Shown here: piece by piece, positions 34,581-46,530 of the stretch | Numbering within the stretch: position 1 is the stretch's first letter | Layout of the letters: each line of letters begins with the position of its first letter | DNA from: Paroedura picta | Lineage: Eukaryota; Chordata; Lepidosauria; Squamata; Gekkonidae | DNA length: 64,000 nt | Reading direction: 5' to 3' | Assembly (NCBI RefSeq): GCF_049243985.1 | Contig: NC_135384.1 | Location: 12,892,501 to 12,956,500 of the forward strand | Program-made: the position numbers and the translations under genes | Notes under the pieces: model-generated | What the model was told of the DNA's origin: nothing | Seen by the model: the letters and a program-made list of their open reading frames with translations, nothing else | Database searches by the model: none

Positions 34581-35590
34581 CAAATGTCAAGCTGACCGAT
34601 AATTACCCGGATCCTCCTTTTTCCCTTTCTTGAATATGGGGACAACATTTTCCCGCCTCCAATCATCTGGCACCTCACCTGTTCTTCAAGAAGTGTCAAA
34701 AATAATGGACAAAGGTTCAGAGATGACATCTGCAAGTTTTTTTAGTACCCTTGGATGCAGTTCATCTGGCCCAGAAGACTTTATTTCATTTAAAGAAACT
34801 AGGTGTTTGTGGACTGCTCCAACAGTGATCCAGGGCCACCATTCCCGTCTCCCGTGTTGTGTAATGTTCTTGCCACATTGATAACTATTTCCCTCACAAG
34901 AGAAGACTGAGGAGAAATAGGAATTAAACAGTTCAGCCCTCTCTTCATCATCTGTTATAATTTCACTTTCTTGTCCTCGCAGTGGTCCTATGGTGATCCT
35001 ATTATTTTTCTTGCTTGTAAGAAGCCTAAAGAAGCCTTTTTTGTTATGTTTGGCATTTCTTCCTAGCCTAAGCTCATATTGAGTTTTAGCTTTTCTAACC
35101 CTCCCCCTACAATTATTGGTTGTTTATACTCATCCTTTGTAATAAGGCCTTCCTTCCATTTCCTAAAATACTCTTTTTTATTCCTCAAATCTCTTGACAA
35201 CTGCTTATGGAGCCAACTTGGCTTCCTTAGGCTCCTTCCATCTTTTCTTCTCAAGGGAATTGTTTGTGATTGAGCCTTCATATTTCACTTTTAAGAAACT
35301 CCCAGCCCCCTTGGGCTCCCATCTCTTTAAGTCTTTCTGACCATGGGACTCTACACAGCAACATATCTTTAAGTCTGTGAAAATGAGCTTTCCTGAAGTA
35401 CAGTCTACACATACGACGAAGTAAAGGATTTCTATTTCCCAAAATTGAAAATTCTAAAAGCACATGGTCACTGCTACTAAGTGTGCCAACTACTTCCACC
35501 TCATCTACCAGTTCTTCCCTATTGATGAGAATCAAGTCTAAAATAGTAGAGCTCCTGGTTCACCTCTCTACTTTCTCGGAAATGAAGTTG
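34581..35590 (-). mobile_element. CR1 LINE fragment, second copy by segmental duplication
   Basis: Same fragment with the same ends as 21425-22440, including NYRPVS-region break. Nearly the same sequence. Confidence 0.87.
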
Positions 35591-35721
35591 TCGGCAAGAC
35601 AAGTTTTACACTTTCGTAGTTAAGCAACATGGGAGGACAATGTTGTAACTGATTCAGTTGGAACCAACCAGCTGTTTTGTTGATGAAAAGGGGGAGGGAC
35701 CCTATAAACACATAAAATGAC

Positions 35722-35725
35722 ATTT

Positions 35726-35793
<68 letters not shown>

Positions 35794-35796
35794 TTC
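35722..35796. repeat. (TTTA)n microsatellite
   Basis: About 18 units; replaces the GTCT/GTCC run of the sister block. Confidence 0.9.
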
Positions 35797-35859
35797 GATT
35801 TATTAACCGCCACTCCCAGGTGGCTCGTGGCAGTTTACAGAATTCCAGCTTAAAACCCA

Positions 35860-37346
35860 TTAAAAGCCCATTAAAACCTCCATTAAAATGGACTATTTCA
35901 ACATCCATAACAACAATCACAGCATCAAAAAATGGCAGAATCCACAATCCTCCCCCCTACACTTTACAAGGAGGGGAAAGGAGAGACAAGTCAGAATGAT
36001 ATTCGTTGCTGGCATCAGGGGGACCCCAATTGTTCTTCCTGCACTAACCCAGTCTCAACCATAGACCTGGCAGAAGAGCTCTGCTTTAATTAATCAGGAA
36101 CACAACAAATGATACAGCCATGCTGAACTGCAACTCAGAGATGTATATTTAAAAAGAAATCTCGTTAATATCACACTAGCTTTTTCCTTCAGTTGTAATA
36201 CGTTCTTTTCCATATTTAAGGCTTTCCCATGCAGTTTTTGTACATACATATCCCATCAGTGACGGGGTTTTTGTCAGTCAAATAGGACTCCCCCATCAGG
36301 ATGCATCCCCATGTAAACTTGCACAGTGTAGAGGGGAAAAATACCCTAGCTATATTCCAGTTTGGAATGGCATTATCCAGACAATTCTAGCCACATGGAT
36401 GAAACAAACAAAAAATCTGCTGATTCATAAAAGTACCTTCCCATTGTGCTAACCTGCCAATAAAAGCAACCTATATACTTAGAGCCTCTTGTGGCGCAGA
36501 GTGGTAAGGCAGCAGATATGCAGTCTGATAGCTCTGCCCATCAGGCTGGGAGTTCAATCCTAGAAGCCGGCTCAAGGTTGACTTAGCCATCCGTCCTTCA
36601 GAGGTCGGTAAAATGAGTACCCAGCTTGCTGGGGGGTAAATGGTAATGACTGGGGAAGGCACTGGCAAACCACCCTGTAATGAGTCTGCCATGAAAACGC
36701 TAGAGGGCATCACCCCAAGGGTTAGACATGACCCAGTGCTTGCACAGGGGATGCCTTTACCTTTATATCCTTTAAGCCCAAGGTAATTACATACATATCT
36801 AATGTACAGGCAATTGGTAATTCATTGATAATAGAGTAGATAGACTGGCGGTCCAGTCTGGAAGCATATTTCTCAGTTCTTCTTTTGATGCTGATGATTT
36901 GGTTACTATACTTTATTTTACTTTGTTTTGTTTTTATTTTTTTTGGCAGAAACATTGACAGACATGTTGTTTTCAAGAGTTCTGCTTTTCTCCAAGCCAC
37001 ATTATTCACAGTTCACTAGGGAATTAATTATGGACCCTGTCATTACATTGTCCCCATGATGAATTGTTCTTCTTGTCAAGGCCTATATGGAGTATCCAAA
37101 GTGTCTAATCAATAAGCAATCAGACTGTACAAAAGAAATCAGAATAATTCAGTTGTGCCTTGATGTGCTGTGTGTGGATAGGATTGTGATGCCTACTTTT
37201 TCTCTTTTACAGGCCAGATTTCAAGCCAGTTTATTGCAAAAAACAAAGTTTACTGAAGTCATGGATGTAGTGGTTATCTATGGTCATCATAATACATTAG
37301 GATGAGCTAGGTAAATCAATCGATGAGTATAGGCATTTCCTTTAAG
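35860..37346 (+). promoter_or_regulatory. V2R-3 5' flank
   Basis: Near copy of the V2R-2 flank. Presumed promoter region, no motif named. Confidence 0.35.
36482..36767 (+). mobile_element. Sauria-type SINE upstream of V2R-3
   Basis: Same insertion as 23295-23580, copied with the block. Confidence 0.9.
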
Positions 37347-37561
37347 ATGGTAATCTCATTTGTGTTGATGTTGCTACAGATTCCTGCTGAAAGCAAGGCA
37401 CAGGCATACATGTGCAGCATACATGATCCTCTCCATATTCCACATGAATATTACCAAGCAGGTGACCTCATTTTTGGTGGAATGACATCTCAGCTCTCCA
37501 TTTATTTTGAAGCATTATCCTTTGCAGAGCATCCAAAGACAAGGCTGATTGGCGAACCCAT
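37347..37561 (+). CDS. V2R-3 exon 1
   Basis: Leader [20 protein letters not shown], then [20 protein letters not shown]. Ends ..GAACCCAT|GTAAGG. Same length as V2R-1 exon 1. Confidence 0.9.
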
Positions 37562-40500
37562 GTAAGGTGTTATTTATATTTCCCATGTACGTAGCCAGAC
37601 AGATTATAGCCGGTGCAAGTAGAAGATTGCCTCGTAAACTCAAATTATCACAAAGCATTTGGGGTGAGGCAGGATCCATGAAAAAGGCATGGAATTATAC
37701 TCTTTGCTGTCTTCCTTGATTTGTTCTGAAAATGTGTGCGTCACTGGCCTAAAGAATATGATGCTCTCATCCTTTCAACAGAATACGTTAAAAAGATTTA
37801 TTGTTATGATTCTTGTTTTAGTGCAACACTGAAGAACTACCAGCATGTCCTTGCCCTGGCATTTGCTGTGAAGGAAGTCAATGACAATCCCAAGATCTTA
37901 CCCAATACCAGCCTTGGGTTTCATATCTATGACAGCTACTTCAATGCCAAGTTGACTCATCAGAACATCTTGAATTTCCTCTGCACCTTGGAAAGGATCA
38001 TCCCCAATTACTGTTGTAACAACCAGAGGGATTTAATGGCTGTCATTGGAGGGCTTGATTATGAAACCTCCTTGCACATAGCCAACATGCTGAGCATATA
38101 CAAAATCCCACAGGTAGGATGTTTAGATTGTGCATGAATATTTCATTATTTTTCTTTGTATTCTGTAGGACCACCTGACTTCTTATGCCCCTCACAGGGC
38201 ATTCTGCTCTGTGATTTTGAACCTGTTGGAGGTTCCTAGCATGAGGGTGTTGCGCCTGGTGGAATGAGCTCCTGTGAGAGGTGAGGACCCTGATGGAAGT
38301 TTCTCAGCTCCACAGGGCTTGCAAGGTAGAGCTCTTCTACCAGGTCTTTGGTTGAGGTCAGTTCTAGTTTGAGAGCCAGTTTGGTGTAGTAGTTAGGAGT
38401 GCGGACTTCTAATCTGGCATACCAGGTTCGATTCTGCTCTCCCCCACATGCAACCACCTTTGGCTCGCCATGGCACTGATAAAACTCTTCTGACTGAGCA
38501 GTGATATCAGGGCTCGCCAACCTCACAGGGTGTCTGTTGTGGGGACAGGAAAGGGAAGGCGACTGTAAGCTGCTTTGAGCATTTTTCGGGTAGAGAAAAG
38601 CAGCATATAAGAACCAACTCTTCTTCTTCTCTTCTTTTTTTAAATCTGGCCCTACCTGCTGGTTAGCCATTTCATTGCCCCCCCCCATTGTGTCCCCCTG
38701 AAGCTCTGTTTTACCAAAAGGTATGTTGAGCCCAGGGAGGTGGAGATGGGACATTTCACTGCTAGAGAGAGTTTTTATAAGAGATCTTATCCTGTTTTGA
38801 GGGATGTTAATGAAAGGCCAACTATTGTTATCTGCCACGATCCTTCTTTGGGAGTGGCAGGATATAAATTGAAATATAAAATCAATAAAAATAAAATAGT
38901 CAACTTCAAAATTAGATAGATGTAGTTTTTCATAGGAAAAAATACAGAAACGTCCATAGTTCTTCCAAGGTACGTAGCAATGCCATTGAGTACTACTTTA
39001 GTAATAATCAGTACCACAAACCTGAGAACAGGTAATAGCTCTGTTACGATCCAGTCTTTTAAGTGCACCAGTAAGGCATCATTGAGTTAGGATTGGACTA
39101 GAAGCGTACAGTTTCAAATCTCTGCTCATCCATGAAGTCCACTGAATTAAGCCACTTGCACAGCTCCAGCATAACCTACCTAACAAGATTCTTGGGGTAT
39201 ATGAAGCAGAGAGTAGAAGACCCGTTTATACCATCCTGTACTCTTTGGAGGAAAGTATAGATATATGGTTAGGTAGGTGTACAAAACTTTTTCTCAAAAT
39301 TAAAAAATCTAACCTACTACACTGTCTTTTAAGACAATGGAGGGAGCTCATGTAGAAAATCTACAAAAAGCGGGACCTGGGTGAGTAATGGAAAGGCATG
39401 CTGTACCAAGTTGCCAGCAGCTCCTGCTGGTCATGGTTCTAATGAATCTTTCTCTCAGAATCCAAACCAACTTGGAAAGGACCACTTCCCATCCTTTGGA
39501 AAGAAAGACAGGCTTGCTATTGCTGGGGATACCTAGAAAAAGCCAGTTAGGAAACCTGTTTCTTAAAGTTCCTTTCACCATTCGGGACAAGGCTATCCAA
39601 TTAAGCCCCCTTTCTTATATAGATTTCAGTTTTTCCTGCAAACCTAGAGCTATTCTAGGGTTTGTCAAAAGATTTGGGTGGTCTAAGTCTTTGGATTGAA
39701 GCATCCACAGATGGCGCCACATTGAAAAAATAGATATATTGATAAAGTATGATTATGTTTGAATATTTACATGGACCTAAAGATCTCATAGTCAGTTGTA
39801 ACATTTTTAAAATTTTTCTTAGGTTGCCTGTTGCTTCTTTACCCCATTGACAAATGAAAACAACAAGACTCCTTCCATCTACCAGATGGTCCCAAATGAA
39901 GCCAACCAGTATAAAGGGATTGCCCAACTACTTCTGCATTTCCAGTGGACATGGATTGGAATTATTGCCCTGTCTGGTGATGAAGGAGAAAAGTTTGTGC
40001 AGATCTTGACACCACTGCTGTCCCAAAGTGACATCTGTCCTGCCTTCATTCACTGGCTACCAACCTTGACTTCCACTGAAGCCATGAAAGACATTTTTTA
40101 CTTATCTAGACCCAGAGAGTATTTGTCCCTTTTCCTAAACAAGATGGAAGTGAATGTATTTATCATCAAGGCAGACACATATACAATGTTTACTTTGAAA
40201 TATTTTTTATATTTGGTACAAATGGAAGATACACCAGAAATGATCATGGGTAAGGTATGGATTATGACAGCAGAGTGGGATTTCTCCTCTCAGACTCTTG
40301 ATAGGATTTTGGACATCAACATTTTCCATGGTGCTTTATCCTTTAACGTTAAGACCAATGAATTATTTGGGTTCCAAGATTTCATTAATATTGTAGGTTC
40401 CCATTGGCCAGAAGAAGATGACTTTATCAGGCTCTTTTGGGAGCCAGCATTTAATTGTTTATTATCACCTTCCAAACTGGACAGACAGACAAGCAGATGC

Positions 40501-43500
40501 ACTGGAGATGAGAAGTTTGAGAGCCTCTCAGGTCCTTTTTTTGAGATGATCATGACTTCTAAGAGTTACAGCATCTACAATTCTGTCCTTGCAGTAGCAC
40601 AAGCTTTGCATGCCATGTACTCAATGAGACCAAAATCCACTTTAACATTAAAGGAAGGAGACATAAAGGAGTCCTTCAGGCTACAGTCTTGGCAGGTAAT
40701 ATTTTGCACCCATCAATGATATAGAAACAAATATGGTTAATATAGAAACAAATCTGACCATATTCATGCAAATGATTTAAGTTTTGGAATTGGAAAAGTT
40801 CAAATTAAATTCTTATTGTGGTTTTTCACTTCTGGAATCACCTGGGCAGGACATAAAGTGCAACTGATCTGTGACAGGCAGGAACAATATCCAAAAAGAA
40901 GAATCATAGCTGTTAGTCAGGAGAAAAAACTTGTTTGTACCCAACGGCAAGCACAAGATGGGCAGAGGAATTGGCAGTGGTTGTCTTTTCTCTTCCACCT
41001 CTATGGATTGGCAGGATAGAGGGGCAAACATATTCCTTAGAATCTCAAGTGTTTAAAACAAGGCCCTTATTATAATTGTTTACATCATGAGAAGCAAGTC
41101 AAACTGGAAAAGACAATGATTCTGTGAAAATTGAAGGCAGTAGGAAAACAGGAAAACAGAACTATATTGACTCCAAGGCCTTCAGTTTGACCGTTTTTGC
41201 ACTGGGAACTTCTCTGCCCCAGCTCCCATGCATGAGCACAAAACAGGGGCAGATGAGGTGCACCAAGCCAAATGCTTTCCCATGTGGGTGCAGGAAGCGG
41301 TGGAGCAACCTGCTATGACTAAAGCTCCAGCCCGCAGCCCGGCATGAAACCTCCAGTGCATAAATGGTCTTTGCAAGACCTATGCAAGGTTGTTAATGAG
41401 ACAACATTTTGCAGCTCATTAATTCATAGATGTACCGTAAGGTGAAAGCAACTAGAGGACACCTAAGACAAACAACAGATACAAGTGATCATATGAAATC
41501 CACTTATAAGACACATTGACTGTTCTTCCAGTGATTAATGTTTCTGAAAGTCCTACAAATCTTTTTAATGGAAACTTTCAATTATAGTAGCTCATTTGCA
41601 TAAGACTTCAGATATAAAGGCAAAAGTCAAGGATTCCATCTGCACTTTCCCCTTTTCTGAGTGCTTTGCTATAGCCTGGATTCAGTTCATGAAAGGGATG
41701 AAAAAACATCCTATCTAAAGGACCAGTGTTTGAATTTCATGAAGGATCAAACATATATCTACCAACTCTGCTTTCATCATCTAAAATGTTTGTTTGCCTC
41801 TTTCCATTTAGCTTCATCCTTTTCTGAGGAGCATCTCATTTAACAACAGCGCTGGGGATCTCATTCACTTTAATGAGGCAGGTGAACTAGAAACTGGATT
41901 TGACATTATCAACTGGGTGACTTTCCTAAATCAAAGTTTTCAAAGAGTAAAAGTTGGAGGGATTGAGCCCCAGGCTTCACCAGGCACGGAATTCACAATT
42001 AAAGAGAATTTTATCACATGGCACAGGAAATTTAATCAGGTGGGAACAATCAGCAGAAAACAAACAAAAGCAGCCATATCCACACCCACTTGCTCCCTTA
42101 AACTCAGGCTTGGAGGTTAATTGCTATCTGACTTAGTAATGCTATAGCAATCCATGGCCATTTTATTGATTATATGTAGAACAGAGACTACAATTAACTT
42201 TACATCCATTTTGGAATAGTGTTGCTCTTAATTCATAATGTATGAGATTCTGATGAGCCTCTTGTGGCGCAGAGTGGTAAGGCAGCCGTCTGACAGCTTT
42301 GCCCATAAGGCTGGGAGTTCAATCCCAGCAGCCGGCTCAAGGTTGACTCAGCCTTCCATCCTTCCGAGGTCGGTAAAATGAGTACCCAGCTTGCTGGGGG
42401 GTAAACGGTCATGACTGGGGAAGGCACTGGCAAACCACCCTGTATTGAGTCTGCCAAGAAAACGCTAGAGGGCGTCACCCCAAGGGTCAGACATGACTCG
42501 GTGCTTGCACAGGGGATACCTTTACCTTTACATTATGAGATTCTGATCACATCTCTAGGTGTCATCATTTTCAGTCAGATCTCATAAGTTAAGTAAAGGT
42601 ATCCTCTGTGCAAGCACCGAGTCATGTCTGACCCTTGGGGTGACGCCCTCTAGCGTTTTCATGGCAGACTCAATACGGGGTGGTTTGCCAGTGCCTTCCC
42701 CAGTCATTACCATTTACCCCCCAGCAAGCTGGGTACTCATTTTACTGACCTTGGAAGGATGGAAGGTTGAGTCAACCTTGATCCGGCTGCTGGGATTGAA
42801 CTCCCAGCCTCATGGGCAAAGCTTTCAGACTGCATGACTGCTGCCTTACCACTCTGCGCCACAGAAGGCAGCAGTCATGCAGTCTCATACATACATACAT
42901 ATCTTTTTATTATTATTATTATTTAATTTTTAGACCGCCCTTCTCCCAATAGGTCTCAGGGCGGTTTACAACATAAATAGTTAAAACACAATAAAATCCC
43001 CATAAAAACCCCAATTAAAAGTTACATATAACATATCACATAACATCTAGCGGCGGTGGTCACAATTCTGATCTTAGTTCAGCCTTTAATATGGTCATAG
43101 GCCAGCAAAGATCTCTATATTATATATTATGCATTATGCATTATGCATTATGCATTATGCATTATGCATTATGCATTATGCATTATGCATTATGCATTAT
43201 GCATTATGCATTATATATTATATATTATATATTATATATTATATATTATTACATAAAAGAGCCAGAGCAAAATACAGCAATTACAATACTTTCTCCTTAT
43301 GTGAATAGGTCCAGCCTCTTTCTGTGTGTAATGACAACTGTTATCCTGGTTACAGCCGAAAAAAGAAGGATGAGGAGCCATTTTGTTGCTATGACTGTGC
43401 TCCATGCCCAGAAGGAAAAATTTCTGAGAAGAAAGGTAGGCTCTACATATAGAGAAAGAAAGTGGGGGATACATATTTATGCAAGTTATATAAGGGTAAA

Positions 43501-45664
43501 GGTAAAAGGTAAAGGTATCCCCTGTGCAAGCACCGGGTCATATCTGACCCTTGGTTTGACGTCCTATAGTGTTTTCAAGGCAGACTCAATATGGGGTGGT
43601 TTGCCAATGCCTTCCCCAGTCATTACCGTTTAACCCCCAGCAAGTTATATAGACACAGTTTAAATATGCAAAGGGCAAAGCATCAGCGGCTTGAAGAATA
43701 AATAGTTTTATTCAGAAGGGAAACAACTGTGTAAAAAGAGAAGAAAGAAACTAACTGTTCTTCATTATCTGAAGGCAAACTTGGTGAAGTATGTTCAAAG
43801 TCTCCATTTGAGCCGATCAGGACCCCGGAGGAGATTATTTGGAAAATACCAGGAAGTTCCTGATCTAAATATGCTAATTACACATCTCCATCAGTGCCCA
43901 TTATAGGATATTCGTCATATATGTTATTGAGTCATGCCCACTAAAGATTTTGCATAGTCCAACAAAAATAACATTATATTTTTTGGGATAAGCTTGTAAC
44001 CACCTTTTTCAGTAGCTGAAAATGTTATATATAATTAATTAAGTAATGGAGTTTTGGAGGTAAATCACAAATCTTGAAATGCCAGGACAAAATCAACACC
44101 TCTTTTGTAAGCTAAGGCTAAGTCTCATAAAGAAGAATGTCCCTGTTTCCACTAACTTTACCCTCCGGACTTGGAAAAACCCGACATGAAGATGCAAGGA
44201 TTTGGTACAAATGAAGATCACCTTAAAAAAAGACCTACATAGAATAATTTAACTTACAACAGCCAATGCTTACTCAGTGTACATACTAAAGCCATAAGGG
44301 TTACTACAGAATCTTGAGATATGGTGTGAAGTGTACTGTGGTGCAGATCCAATCCTCTCCCCATCATTCTGAAATGTGCAATCACAATGCATATATTCTA
44401 CTGTCATTAGGTAAATCTGTTGGAGTGTAAATCTCCTACACAAGTGTATAACATAAGTTCTTCAGATTTAAATTGCAGTATCATTCCCATCCAAATAATA
44501 GAACTATTAAACTGAATGGCTGGATAAAAAGTACATTTGGGCATCTTCAGATATCAATGCAGGATACGGAAGTCTTTAAGGGGCTTCCAACATAAATGAG
44601 TAAAGATTCTCAGCAAATTTGATTTCTCTACTATCATAGGTATATATTTTAAAGTATTTTGAGGACAGACATTTTTATAGCACAGGATTCAGTATGAGAC
44701 ATGAATGATAACGTATTACAGTGTTTATGAGCTGATGTAGTGAAATCTTTTCTTTTTATCAGATATGGATGATTGTGTTGAATGCTCAGAAGATAAATAT
44801 CCAAACAAGGACCAAGATCAATGTGTTCCTAAGGTTCTAAATTTCCTGTCCTATTGTGAGCCTTTGGGGATCACTTTGGTTTTTCTGGTTCTCTCTTTTT
44901 TTCTGATCACAGCTCTGGTGCTCGGAATCTTTCTTAAACACCGGATCACTCCCATTGTCAAAGCCAACAATCAGGATCTAACCTACTGCCTGCTTATATC
45001 CCTCATGATATGCTTCCTCTGTTCCTTGCTCTTCATTGGCCAGCCTCAGACACTGACTTGCTTTCTACGTCAAATATCTTTTGGCATCATCTTCTCAGTG
45101 GCTGTTTCTTCTGTGTTGGCAAAAACTATCACTGTGGTTCTAGCTTTCATGGCCACCAAACCGGGAAGCCAGATCAGGAAATGGGTGGGGAAACCACTGG
45201 CATGTTCAGTTGTGCTGTCTTGTTCCACTGTTCAAGTAGTTATATGTATTCTGTGGCTCTCCATCGCTCCTCCATACCCAGAGCTGGATAAAAAGTCGAG
45301 GACTGAAGAAATTATACTGGAATGTAATGAAGGTTCTGTTGCAATGTTTTGCTGTGTTCTGGGCTACATGGGTTTCTTGGCTACTGTCACCTTTATTGTA
45401 GCTTTCTTTGCTCGCAAGTTGCCCAACACATTTAATGAGGCCAAGTTCATCACTTTCAGCATGCTGGTATTTTGCAGTGTTTGGTTTTCCTTTGTACCAG
45501 CTTATCTGAGTACAAAAGGGAAACAGATGGTTGCTGTGGAGATCTTCTCTATTTTAGCCTCCAGTGCTGGATTACTTGGTTGTTTATTTTTCCCAAAACT
45601 CTATATAATTGTTTTGAGACCTGAGTTAAATAGCAAGGATCAGGTATTCATGAGAAACAAGTAA
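37347..45664 (+). CDS. V2R-3: vomeronasal type-2 receptor, complete six-exon gene
   Basis: Third V2R of the array. Exons are 37347-37561, 37822-38113, 39823-40695, 41812-42039, 43309-43435 and 44763-45664, giving 878 residues with consistent phases and no early stop. The start matches the conserved Met of [10 protein letters not shown]; an ATG at 37323 would add eight residues. Domain order is leader, Venus-flytrap domain (exons 1-4), nine-cysteine domain (exon 5 and start of exon 6), 7TM. Intron 2 holds an L2 piece with a full-length SINE; intron 4 holds two oppositely oriented Sauria-type SINEs, a truncated third, and an ATTATGC microsatellite. The 7TM domain has private changes such as [19 protein letters not shown]. 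It looks functional, with a ligand domain distinct from V2R-2. Confidence 0.93.
37822..38113 (+). CDS. V2R-3 exon 2
   Basis: 292 nt between TTGTTTTAG and GTAGGA; the coded protein is the same as V2R-2. The open frame runs on upstream into intron 1 by chance; the acceptor is placed by homology. Confidence 0.9.
38250..38900 (+). mobile_element. L2-type LINE 3' end with nested SINE, V2R-3 intron 2
   Basis: Same L2 remnant, with a full-length SINE at about 38372-38638. Confidence 0.65.
38372..38638 (+). mobile_element. Second tRNA-headed SINE family, full copy
   Basis: Head GAGAGCCAGTTTGGTGTAGT with B box GGTTCGATTC, body CTGACTGAGCAGTGATATCA, GTAAGCTGCTTTGAGC, and a TTCTTCTTC tail. Related copies at 25190 (deleted) and 50186. 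Confidence 0.8.
39823..40695 (+). CDS. V2R-3 exon 3: main ligand-binding exon
   Basis: 291 codons, [20 protein letters not shown] to FRLQSWQ. The second half carries a cluster of private replacements compared with V2R-1 and V2R-2: [55 protein letters not shown]. The reading frame is intact throughout. Confidence 0.92.
41190..41368 (+). mobile_element. 179-bp MITE-like element, copy C (V2R-3 intron 3)
   Basis: ACCGTTTTTGCACTGG ... CCAGTGCATAAATGGT; flanks GTTTG and CTTTG may be the remains of a 5-bp target duplication. Confidence 0.78.
41812..42039 (+). CDS. V2R-3 exon 4
   Basis: 76 codons, [20 protein letters not shown] to [11 protein letters not shown], between TTCCATTTAG and GTGGGA. Very close to V2R-2. 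Confidence 0.9.
42255..42530 (+). mobile_element. Sauria-type SINE, private to V2R-3 intron 4
   Basis: Full length, with a perfect 14-bp target duplication TATGAGATTCTGAT at 42241-42254 and 42534-42547. Absent from V2R-2, so inserted after those copies separated. Confidence 0.95.
42594..42868 (-). mobile_element. Sauria-type SINE, minus strand, V2R-3 intron 4
   Basis: TAAAGGTATCCTCTGTGCAA to CTCTGCGCCACAGAAGGCAG. Forms an inverted pair with 42255-42530. Both ends sit near TCTCATA. Confidence 0.9.
42903..43075 (-). mobile_element. Retroposon 3' end with AT-rich tail
   Basis: TTATTATTATT, AGACCGCCCTTCTCCC and GGGCGGTTTACAACATAA: on the minus strand the usual reptile retroposon 3' end. Family uncertain. 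Confidence 0.5.
43112..43250. repeat. 7-bp microsatellite (ATTATGC)n then (ATTATAT)n, V2R-3
   Basis: About 12 ATTATGC units followed by several ATTATAT units, in the same intron position as the V2R-2 arrays but with different unit sequence. Confidence 0.93.
43309..43435 (+). CDS. V2R-3 exon 5: cysteine-rich domain
   Basis: [20 protein letters not shown] ... [13 protein letters not shown] with six cysteines, then GTAGGC. Lies about 60 bp right of the ATTATGC/ATTATAT microsatellite. Confidence 0.89.
43496..43647 (-). mobile_element. Sauria-type SINE, truncated, V2R-3 intron 5
   Basis: Same insertion as the stub in V2R-2 but longer, to CCCCCAGCAAG. The tRNA-like head is missing. Confidence 0.85.
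44763..45664 (+). CDS. V2R-3 exon 6: 7TM exon and stop
   Basis: Acceptor [35 protein letters not shown], seven membrane segments, [25 protein letters not shown], tail [16 protein letters not shown]. Substitutions relative to V2R-1 and V2R-2 continue evenly into the 3' half. Confidence 0.94.
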
Positions 45665-46229
45665 GAATTGATGCATTTAGAGTTTCCACAATCACATACA
45701 ACTGGAATAATGAAAGGGAATAGAACATTGAGATATTCTCATGTCCTCAGTTGCTTTCATTACATTCCATGTTAAACTGGGTAAATGAGTGTTTTATTGT
45801 ATATTAGGATTCTGTCCCTCCTGTACTTACTGTGATTGCAGGACTTTACTGTAGTTTAATATTGAGCAAACGGTTATGCTTCCAGCTAAAAGAGTTTCAG
45901 TAGTACATGAGGAAGCAACACCAGCAGCAATAATTTTATGTTTCAAGTAGTAGGAAAAACTGATTGATACCAAATGTTCTATGTCACGTTTCACCCCAAC
46001 ACAGAACTAGCGTGGCTTAAATCATTCTCCTCCATTTCATCCTCACAACAACACTGAAGATTTCTTGGCCAAGGTGAAATTCCAAGGAAAGCTGTTAGAT
46101 CATTGTCAGATAGTCTAACCATTGCACCACACTGGAAGTGATAGTTCAGATAAGTCCTTCAACCCCCTATCTTTTGTTAAATATATTGGTTCCATTTTCT
46201 TCACTGTGCTGCCTTTCTCCTCAAAGTGA
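45665..46229. other. V2R-3 3' flank
   Basis: Recognisably homologous to 18162-18779 but more diverged. No gene. Confidence 0.5.
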
Positions 46230-46530
46230 CTCACTACTTTGTCTTCTTCATTTTATATCTACACATATAATCACATTACCTGGAAATACTTAATGCAAGA
46301 TTGGGTAGTAATTGGGTAGTCCAAAGGATCCAGCAATGGTTTCTTCAATAGAGGGTGAACCACTGCCTCTTTCAGACAATCAAGAAAGGTCCTGGTGATC
46401 AGGGACAGATTGAGTATCTCCCAGAGCAGTTCTTCTACTTTCTCATTGGTTGTTTTCAGGAGTGATAAGGGACAAGTATCTAGGGGGCAAGTAATTAGTC
46501 TCATTGAAGCTAGCAACCTGTCGACAGATT
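46230..46530 (-). mobile_element. L2-type LINE fragment (reverse transcriptase region)
   Basis: The minus strand reads LDTCPLSLLKTTNEKVEELL, INLSLI-type ILNLSLITRTFLDCLKEAVV and HPLLKKPLLDPLDY, a good match to L2 ORF2. Confidence 0.75.
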
